Source: Sphingomonadales bacterium (lineage in GTDB: Bacteria > Bacteroidota > Bacteroidia > Chitinophagales > Chitinophagaceae). Taken from it: DNA of 64,000 bases. Shown here piece by piece: positions 58,456-64,000 of the stretch (position 1 is its first letter; every line of letters begins with the position of its first letter). The position numbers and the translations under genes are program-made. The notes beneath the pieces are model-generated. The model was not told the DNA's origin and did not search any database. It worked only from the letters and a program-made list of their open reading frames with translations. The stretch is from the NCBI GenBank assembly GCA_016872195.1, contig VHAT01000003.1, positions 47,036 to 111,035 on the forward strand, written 5' to 3'.

Positions 58456-59532
58456 TTACATACGGTAACAAACCGCATTGATATTCATTCCGGCCCCCAC
58501 CGAAGCGAATAGTACGACATCGCCGGGTTGCAGATCGTGCACGTCCCACTGACCTTTTTTTACCATATCGAACAGGGTGGGTATGGTAGCTACCGAACTA
58601 TTGCCCAGTTTGTGAATATTCATAGGCATGATGTGCTCGGGTAATTCTTTCTTGCCGTATAGCTTATAAAGTCTTTTGATGATACCCTCGTCCATTTTTT
58701 CATTGGCCTGGTGCAGAAATACTTTTTTAACTTCCTCAATGGGAACGCCCGCTTTATCGAGGCAATCCTTCATGGCCGCCGGTACGTGTTGCATGGCATA
58801 TTCGTATACTTTACGCCCTTTCATCTTAATATAGCGTACATGCGGATCGGCTTCGGGTAAATTACTTTTTCCCAAAAAAAGATAATAGGCTTCATCGGTA
58901 CAGTGGCTTTGAACACTGCAAGAAAGGATGCCGGCTTGCGTGTTATCGGATGGCCTTGCTTCGAGCACGGCCGCCCCGGCACCATCCGCAAATATCATGC
59001 TGTCTCGGTCGTATCGGTCTACGACGCGGCTAAGGGTCTCGGTGCCGACCACCAGTGTTCGCTGCGCGACGCCGGCTTTAATGAAGGCATCAGATTGGAT
59101 AACGCCCTGCAACCAACCCGGGCATCCGAATAATATATCGTAGGCGACACACTGCGGATTGCGAATACCCAATGCATGTTTAACGCGACTGGCCAAGGCC
59201 GGCAAGATGTCGGTTTGAATGGTATGGCTGATCACATTACCGAAATTATGCGCCACAATGATCTGGTCGAGTTGCTCCGGATCGATCCCGCTGTCGGCAA
59301 TAGCGCGTCTGGCGGCCTCAATGGCCATATCGGAAGAATTCATCCCTTCGCTGGCATACCGCCTCTCTTCGATACCGGTGATCTCCTGAAATTTTTCAAC
59401 GATCTCGCTGCCCGGAGCCTCTATACGCGTGCCTTCTTCGCCATAAAAGGACTGTTGGGCAAAGTCTTTATTTTCTTTGACGACAGGGGGAATAAAACAA
59501 CCCGTTCCGGTAATGACAGTTCGTTGTTGCAT
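58456..59532 (-). CDS. 3-oxoacyl-ACP synthase III family protein
   Basis: A beta-ketoacyl synthase III-like condensing enzyme, 358 residues, longer than E. coli FabH (317). The active-site triad is Cys137 in ILFGCPGWLQ, His274 in FLHQANEKMDEG and Asn311 in KLGNSSVATIPTLFD. The Cys motif (FGCPGW) differs from the FabH ACAGF, so the substrate may not be acetyl-CoA; Bacteroidota have several KAS III paralogs of uncertain role. It is divergent from fabI with 126 bp between starts, hinting at shared control. Confidence 0.85.
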   Translation of the reverse strand: MQQRTVITGTGCFIPPVVKENKDFAQQSFYGEEGTRIEAPGSEIVEKFQEITGIEERRYASEGMNSSDMAIEAARRAIADSGIDPEQLDQIIVAHNFGNVISHTIQTDILPALASRVKHALGIRNPQCVAYDILFGCPGWLQGVIQSDAFIKAGVAQRTLVVGTETLSRVVDRYDRDSMIFADGAGAAVLEARPSDNTQAGILSCSVQSHCTDEAYYLFLGKSNLPEADPHVRYIKMKGRKVYEYAMQHVPAAMKDCLDKAGVPIEEVKKVFLHQANEKMDEGIIKRLYKLYGKKELPEHIMPMNIHKLGNSSVATIPTLFDMVKKGQWDVHDLQPGDVVLFASVGAGMNINAVCYRM

Positions 59533-59620
59533 ATACTCAGCGTATCATGATCGTTTTGATCGGTCTTTTGTAAATATAACCTTAAAAGAGAATAACGGAC
59601 GTTAGCGCAAAGCCACTTGC

Positions 59621-59636
59621 AAATAAGTGCTTATTT
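59621..59636. promoter_or_regulatory. 7-2-7 palindrome, candidate operator before fabI
   Basis: AAATAAG-TG-CTTATTT is a perfect inverted repeat between the KAS III and fabI genes, 23 bp before the fabI ATG. Its geometry is the same as the palindrome before the acyl-CoA dehydrogenase, though the sequence differs. Confidence 0.4.
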
Positions 59637-59658
59637 TTAACGCCGAAAACAAATCTAT

Positions 59659-60477
59659 ATGCCAACTTCATTGCTAAAAGGTAAAAAGGGGATCATATTC
59701 GGAGCGCTCGATGAACGTTCCATTGCTTGGAAAACAGCCCTTCGTTGTCACGAAGAGGGCGCTCAGCTGGTGCTGACCAATGCCCCGGTGGCCCTGCGCA
59801 TGGGCGAGATCAATAAGTTGTCGGCCCTCTGTGGCAATGCGCCCGTTATTGGCGCCGATGTAACCAATATGGACGACCTGAAGAATCTTTTTGAGCAAGC
59901 TATGACCCATTTTGGCGGCAAGGTCGATTTTGTATTGCATTCCATCGGGATGAGTTTGAATGTTCGTAAAGGCAAGCATTATACCGAGATGAACTACGAT
60001 TGGAATGCCAAGACACTCGATATTTCGGCCATGAGTCTGCATCGTGTCTTGCGTACGGCCTGGGATCTGGATGCGATCAGCGAATGGGGTAGTGTAGTGG
60101 CCCTGAGCTATATCGCTGCGCAGCGTGTCTTTCCAGATTACAACGAGATGGCCGATGCCAAGGCCTTGCTCGAAAGTGTTACCCGCAGCTTTGGGTATCA
60201 TTATGGCGTAAAAAGAAAAGTGAGGGTCAATACCATTTCACAGTCGCCAACCCCCACTACGGCTGGCAGTGGCGTTAAAGGGTTCGATGGATTTCTACAC
60301 TATGCAGAATCGATGAGTCCACTCGGTAATGCAGGGTCCGGTGATTGCGCCAATTATTGCGTTACCTTATTTAGTGACATGACCCGATACGTAACAATGC
60401 AGAATCTTTTTCACGACGGTGGATTCAGCTTTACCGGTGTAACGCAGCAGGTGATCGATAAAATGGGGAACGGCTGA
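59659..60477 (+). CDS. fabI: Enoyl-[acyl-carrier-protein] reductase (NADH)
   Basis: Final reduction in each round of fatty acid elongation. 272 residues with the FabI-type SDR fold: GALDERSIAW near the start (binds NADH), FVLHSIGMS, and the catalytic pair Tyr161-x6-Lys168 in DYNEMADAKALLE. It is convergent with the DUF2795 gene (4 bp apart). Confidence 0.95.
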   Translation: MPTSLLKGKKGIIFGALDERSIAWKTALRCHEEGAQLVLTNAPVALRMGEINKLSALCGNAPVIGADVTNMDDLKNLFEQAMTHFGGKVDFVLHSIGMSLNVRKGKHYTEMNYDWNAKTLDISAMSLHRVLRTAWDLDAISEWGSVVALSYIAAQRVFPDYNEMADAKALLESVTRSFGYHYGVKRKVRVNTISQSPTPTTAGSGVKGFDGFLHYAESMSPLGNAGSGDCANYCVTLFSDMTRYVTMQNLFHDGGFSFTGVTQQVIDKMGNG

Positions 60478-60481
60478 CGGG

Positions 60482-60703
60482 TCAGTACTCGTCTTCGTTA
60501 AATAGAAAATCGTCTTGTGTGGGATAGTCGGGCCAAATGTCCTCGATGGTCTCATAGACATCGCCCTCATCTTCTAGTTCCTGTAAATTCTCTACTACTT
60601 CGATGGGAGCGCCCGAACGAATGGAATAATCGATCAGTTCGTCTTTGGTGGCAGGCCAGGGTGCGTCTTCGAGGTAAGAGGCCAGTTCTAATGTCCAGAA
60701 CAT
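60482..60703 (-). CDS. DUF2795 domain protein
   Basis: 73 residues from the ATG at 60703 (MFWTLELASYLEDAPWPATK); the longer frame has no support. The core WPATKDELIDYSIRSGAPIEVVENLQEL matches the DUF2795 fold (about residues 16-43; quoted in part), followed by an acidic tail. A DNA- or RNA-related role has been suggested for related proteins but none is established here. Confidence 0.8.
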   Translation of the reverse strand: MFWTLELASYLEDAPWPATKDELIDYSIRSGAPIEVVENLQELEDEGDVYETIEDIWPDYPTQDDFLFNEDEY

Positions 60704-60841
60704 ATGGATACGTTTAGTAGGTAATGGAAGCCTATTTTTGCGCAAATGTAGTAGGATTGGGCTATTTTCCAAATAACCTTTGTTCTTTTGGATGAACGGC
60801 TTGATTTTTTTTGATAGTTTCGATCAAGATTTTTATCACAA

Positions 60842-61498
60842 TTGTTAAACGTAAGTTCCCTTTATAAGCGCTATGGCACCCTCGAAATTCTGCGGGGGCT
60901 CAGTTTGCAAGTGCCAAAAGCCCAGGTGGCCGCGATCGTAGGCCCTTCCGGCTGTGGGAAAAGCACCTTGTTACACCTCATTGGCACCCTGGACAGGCCC
61001 GACAATGGAAAGGTAGAGATCAATGGTACCGATGTGTTTCGACTATCTTCTCAAAAGCTCGCCGCTTTTCGAAATAAGCACATTGGATTTGTTTTCCAAT
61101 TCCATCATTTGTTGCCCGAATTCAGCGCACTCGAAAACGTATCGATTCCTGGCTGGATAGCCGGTCATTCCAAAGGGGAGGTAAAAGAAGAAGCCACTCG
61201 GTTGCTGGATACCCTGGGACTTTCGCATCGTCTCGATCATAAGCCCGCTGCTCTTTCAGGGGGCGAACAACAACGTGTGGCCGTAGCTCGTGCCCTTATC
61301 AATCGACCCGATATTATTTTGGCCGATGAGCCCAGTGGCAATCTCGATTCCATACAGGCGCGAGAATTGCACCAGCTATTCTTTTCGCTTCGGGATAAAA
61401 CCGGTCAAACCTTTTTGGTGGTAACGCACAACCAAGAATTAGCAGGTCAGTGCGATAAGGTCTGGACCATGAAGGATGGTATGCTCTTGGAAAATTAG
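60842..61498 (+). CDS. lolD: ABC transporter ATP-binding protein, LolD-like
   Basis: 218 residues, the usual LolD length. Walker [10 protein letters not shown] (34-42), signature LSGGEQQR (138-145), Walker [14 protein letters not shown] (158-170). It starts at TTG; an in-frame TAG 24 codons upstream and no intervening ATG support that start. Its usual LolC/E permease partner may be the gene at 21.8 kb. It converges with the cobalamin adenosyltransferase gene, their stops overlapping by 4 bp. Confidence 0.85.
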   Translation: MLNVSSLYKRYGTLEILRGLSLQVPKAQVAAIVGPSGCGKSTLLHLIGTLDRPDNGKVEINGTDVFRLSSQKLAAFRNKHIGFVFQFHHLLPEFSALENVSIPGWIAGHSKGEVKEEATRLLDTLGLSHRLDHKPAALSGGEQQRVAVARALINRPDIILADEPSGNLDSIQARELHQLFFSLRDKTGQTFLVVTHNQELAGQCDKVWTMKDGMLLEN

Positions 61499-62058
61499 CC
61501 GATCCGGGGCTTCCAGATGATCTCTTCAACGCCGGATTGATGACCAGTAAAACGAGCTAGTACGAACAGGTAGTCACTAAGGCGATTGAGGTATTTTACA
61601 ACCAATTCATCTACGGCGATTCCCTCGTATTGCATGCGAACACAACAGCGCTCGGCTCTGCGACAGATACAACGTAATACATGTAAATGCGAAACGGCCA
61701 ACTGGCCGCCCGGCAAGATAAAATGTTTCATGACCGGCAGCCGTTCGGTCATGCGATCGATCTCTTTTTCCAATAGATGAACATCTTCTTCTTTGAGATC
61801 GGGCAGGGCCATACCGGGTGCTTTCTCCGGATCGCAGGCCAGGGACGAGCCCACGGTAAAGAGTCTGTCCTGCACTTCGGATAATACGGTCCGGGCGCTC
61901 AGATCGGTCAAGAGGTCACGACAAAGGCCCACGTAGGAATTCAGTTCATCGACCGTGCCGTAGGCCTCTATGCGAAAATGAGATTTGGGCACTTTGGTGC
62001 CTCCGATAAGCGAAGTGGTTCCGTCGTCTCCGGTCTTGGTGTAGATCTTAAGTGCCAT
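61495..62058 (-). CDS. ATP:cob(I)alamin adenosyltransferase (PduO-type)
   Basis: Makes adenosylcobalamin, the cofactor of the class II ribonucleotide reductase at 31.4 kb. 187 residues with the PduO signature YTKTGDDGTTSLIGG near the start, EAYGTVDELNSYVG, and the C-terminal RICRRAERC motif followed by YLNRLSDYLFVLAR. Its stop overlaps that of the convergent lolD. Confidence 0.92.
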   Translation of the reverse strand: MALKIYTKTGDDGTTSLIGGTKVPKSHFRIEAYGTVDELNSYVGLCRDLLTDLSARTVLSEVQDRLFTVGSSLACDPEKAPGMALPDLKEEDVHLLEKEIDRMTERLPVMKHFILPGGQLAVSHLHVLRCICRRAERCCVRMQYEGIAVDELVVKYLNRLSDYLFVLARFTGHQSGVEEIIWKPRIG

Positions 62059-62145
62059 GCCTGTTCGTTAATTGCAGAAAGGGGCTGCAAAGTAACGTAA
62101 CAACGCGACTACTCGAAGGTTCAGTCAGCAAGAAAAATATCTTAT

Positions 62146-62850
62146 TTACGCTTTGGCGAATTTGGCATTGAGCTGGTCGGTCTCAATAACCCCGTCTCGC
62201 AGCCGGACTATGCGGCGGGAGTGATTGGCAATATCCTCTTCGTGGGTAACGATCACAATGGTATTTCCGTTTTTGTAGATCTCCTCAAAAATATCCATGA
62301 TCTCTTGCGACGTTTTGGTATCGAGATTACCGGTGGGCTCATCGGCTAAGATAATGGCCGGATCATTGACCAGCGCGCGGGCGATGGCTACGCGTTGGCA
62401 TTGTCCACCAGAGAGTTCGTTGGGGCGGTGATGACTGCGGTCGGTCAGTCGGACCATGTCGAGCATCTGCATGGCTTTTTGAGTACGTTCTTTTTTACCC
62501 ATGCCGGCATACACAAGTGGCAAGGCCACATTTTCGGCCGCAGTAAGTCGGGGCAATAAATTGAACTGTTGAAATACAAAGCCGATCTCTTTGTTCCTGA
62601 CCTCGGCCAGCGAGTCGTCGGCCATCTTGCTAACATCATTATTGTTTAATACATACCGTCCTTCGGTCGGGGTATCGAGACAGCCGATAATGTTCATCAA
62701 GGTACTTTTTCCCGAACCGGACGGACCCATCAGCGACACATACTCGTTCTTGAAAATATCTAGCGAAAGGCCTTTCAGTACAGGTAATTCCTGCTTGCCC
62801 ATGAAATAACTTTTCTTGATCTGCTCCAGGTGAATGATGCCTTCTGCCAT
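62146..62850 (-). CDS. ABC transporter ATP-binding protein, MacB/LolD class
   Basis: 234 residues from the ATG at 62850 ([20 protein letters not shown]). Walker A GPSGSGKS (42-49), signature LSGGQCQR, Walker [14 protein letters not shown]. The sequence is of the MacB type, which pumps substrates with an FtsX-like permease, but no permease adjoins it. It lies 59 bp from the divergent trpS with a TATCTTTG -7 box upstream. Confidence 0.85.
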   Translation of the reverse strand: MAEGIIHLEQIKKSYFMGKQELPVLKGLSLDIFKNEYVSLMGPSGSGKSTLMNIIGCLDTPTEGRYVLNNNDVSKMADDSLAEVRNKEIGFVFQQFNLLPRLTAAENVALPLVYAGMGKKERTQKAMQMLDMVRLTDRSHHRPNELSGGQCQRVAIARALVNDPAIILADEPTGNLDTKTSQEIMDIFEEIYKNGNTIVIVTHEEDIANHSRRIVRLRDGVIETDQLNAKFAKA

Positions 62851-62872
62851 AGCTAGTTTTTGAATCCGGAGA

Positions 62873-62880
62873 CAAAGATA
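62873..62880 (-). promoter_or_regulatory. -7 promoter box (TAnnTTTG) for the MacB-type ATPase
   Basis: On the minus strand TATCTTTG, an exact consensus match 22 bp before the ATG at 62850. A TATCTTCG (one mismatch) points the other way toward trpS. Confidence 0.45.
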
Positions 62881-62909
62881 ACCCATCCCTTTTAGCTATC
62901 TTCGTGCCG

Positions 62910-63914
62910 ATGGATAAGAAGAAGCAAATTGTGATGAGCGGTATCCGTCCCACGGGGTTTTTGCACCTCGGTAATTACTTTGGGGCGGTGCGCAACTACG
63001 TGCGTCTGCAACAGGAGTACAGCTGCTATTTTATGGTAGCCGACTTGCATTCCCTTACCACGCATCCCGATACGAACGAATTAAAAGAGCATGTATATCG
63101 TGTTCTGTCGGAGAATATAGCCTGTGGCCTCGATCCGGAGCAGGCGGTCTTGTATTGCCAGAGCCATGTGCCAGAGACCGCAGAGCTCTATTTGTTGCTC
63201 AATATGTTGGCCTATGTGGGGGAATTAGAGAAGACGGTAACATTCAAGGATAAGGTTCGTCAGCACCCCGACAATATCAATGCCGGCTTGCTGACCTATC
63301 CCGTATTGCAAACGGCCGATATCATCTTACACCGGGCCGCCCTGGTGCCCGTTGGAAAGGACCAGGAACAACATCTCGAAATGGCTCGCAATTTTGTCAA
63401 GCGCTTCAATCACCGCTATGGCGAGTTGTTCCCCGAACCGCAGGCCTTTAATTTCGGAGAAGAATTGCTTAAAGTACCCTCGTTGGATGGCACCGGTAAA
63501 ATGAGCAAGAGTGAGAATCAGTATGCTACTTTATACCTGGGAGATAGCGACGAAATGATCAAGAAGAAGATCATGCGGGCTAAAACGGACGCCGGTCCAT
63601 CGGCACCCAATACGCCCAAGCCAGATTACATTGTCAATTTGTTTCAGTTGATGCAACTGGTCAGTGCACCCGTCACCTTGGCGCAATTTGAGAGTGCCTA
63701 TATGGATGCCTCCATTCGCTATGGCGATATGAAATCTCAATTAGCCATCGACATGATCCGTTTTATAGCGCCCATTCGCGAGAAAGCCCTGTCATTGCAG
63801 CAAGACAAGGATCGTCTGCAACGCGTAATGCGACAAGGGGCAGAAAAGGCGCGTGAGAGTGCGGCCCGAACGCTCCAGTTGGTCAAAGATTCGATGGGGC
63901 TCAATTATTATTGA
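62910..63914 (+). CDS. trpS: Tryptophan--tRNA ligase
   Basis: A class I aminoacyl-tRNA synthetase. 334 residues from the ATG at 62910 (MDKKKQIVMSGIRPTGFLHL); a GTG two codons upstream is also possible. The HIGH-like motif is GFLHLGN (16-22) and the KMSKS motif is KMSKS (197-201). FGEELLKVPSLDGTGKMSKSENQ is typical for bacterial TrpRS. Confidence 0.96.
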   Translation: MDKKKQIVMSGIRPTGFLHLGNYFGAVRNYVRLQQEYSCYFMVADLHSLTTHPDTNELKEHVYRVLSENIACGLDPEQAVLYCQSHVPETAELYLLLNMLAYVGELEKTVTFKDKVRQHPDNINAGLLTYPVLQTADIILHRAALVPVGKDQEQHLEMARNFVKRFNHRYGELFPEPQAFNFGEELLKVPSLDGTGKMSKSENQYATLYLGDSDEMIKKKIMRAKTDAGPSAPNTPKPDYIVNLFQLMQLVSAPVTLAQFESAYMDASIRYGDMKSQLAIDMIRFIAPIREKALSLQQDKDRLQRVMRQGAEKARESAARTLQLVKDSMGLNYY

Positions 63915-63970
63915 ATTTCCCTAATTTTAACTCCCTTCAAAAAATAAGGCCCCTTTTCAGGCAACCTCTC

Positions 63971-64000
63971 ATGGCAAAAGCAAAAAAAACAAAGCATATC
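63971..64000 (+). CDS. Start of a gene cut by the window end
   Basis: ATG at 63971 followed by nine further codons (MAKAKKTKHI) before the window ends. Too short to identify. The Lys-rich start is compatible with many small basic proteins. Confidence 0.3.
   Translation, partial: MAKAKKTKHI

Overview
The window looks like chromosomal DNA of a Bacteroidota bacterium, most likely from the Chitinophagaceae/Chitinophagia side. The evidence is a LpxC-FabZ fusion, a PorX regulator, a PorP/SprF protein with two gliding/T9SS type B secreted proteins, geranylgeranylglyceryl-phosphate (PcrB-like) synthase, two ClpP paralogs in a tig-clpP-clpP-clpX cluster, few visible Shine-Dalgarno sites, and several TAnnTTTG -7 boxes. 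Most of it is dense housekeeping sequence. No phage, transposase, CRISPR array or rRNA gene was seen.

Layout. 1-7.1 kb: 3' part of glycyl-tRNA synthetase, tryptophanase, a ferredoxin-NADP-reductase-like flavoprotein and mfd. 7.1-9.8 kb: a small conserved protein and two unrecognised exported proteins, the second barrel-like. 9.8-15.7 kb (minus): HD hydrolase, lpxD, lpxC-fabZ, gyrB. 15.7-19.5 kb (plus): porX overlapping an 87-aa protein and a metallo-beta-lactamase hydrolase, then an acyl-CoA dehydrogenase. 19.5-31.1 kb: MsbA-like exporter, rbfA, LolC/E-like permease, orphan transketolase N-half, frr, EamA transporter, scpA, dxs, a LytS/LytTR two-component pair and GGGP synthase.

31.4-36.3 kb is the most unusual stretch. 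B12-dependent ribonucleotide reductase is followed by a secreted-protein gene broken by one in-frame TAA. That gene is bracketed by two inverted copies of a roughly 195-bp palindromic element. The core of the element is conserved between copies; its outer arms differ between copies yet stay complementary within each copy.

36.2-40.7 kb (minus): tRNA-Leu(UAG), tig, two clpP, clpX and a 47-aa gene. 40.8-50.0 kb (plus): two paralogous T9SS-exported proteins with SprB-like repeats, a PorP/SprF protein and the RelA/SpoT enzyme. 50.1-64 kb: purA, an acidic protein, lytic transglycosylase, tatA, rplS, rny, zapA, a coiled-coil protein, pheT, a KAS III enzyme, fabI, a DUF2795 protein, lolD, cobalamin adenosyltransferase, a MacB-type ATPase, trpS and the first codons of another gene.

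Several genes link functionally. Envelope biogenesis is represented by lpxD/lpxC-fabZ, the MsbA-like exporter, the LolC/E-like permease with lolD, and fabI/KAS III. Type IX secretion is represented by porX, PorP/SprF and two cargo proteins. ATP:cob(I)alamin adenosyltransferase makes the cofactor NrdJ needs. Protein quality control is represented by tig-clpP-clpP-clpX. Start codons were moved to internal ATGs where the longest frame ran into neighbouring or repeat sequence; this is stated per gene.
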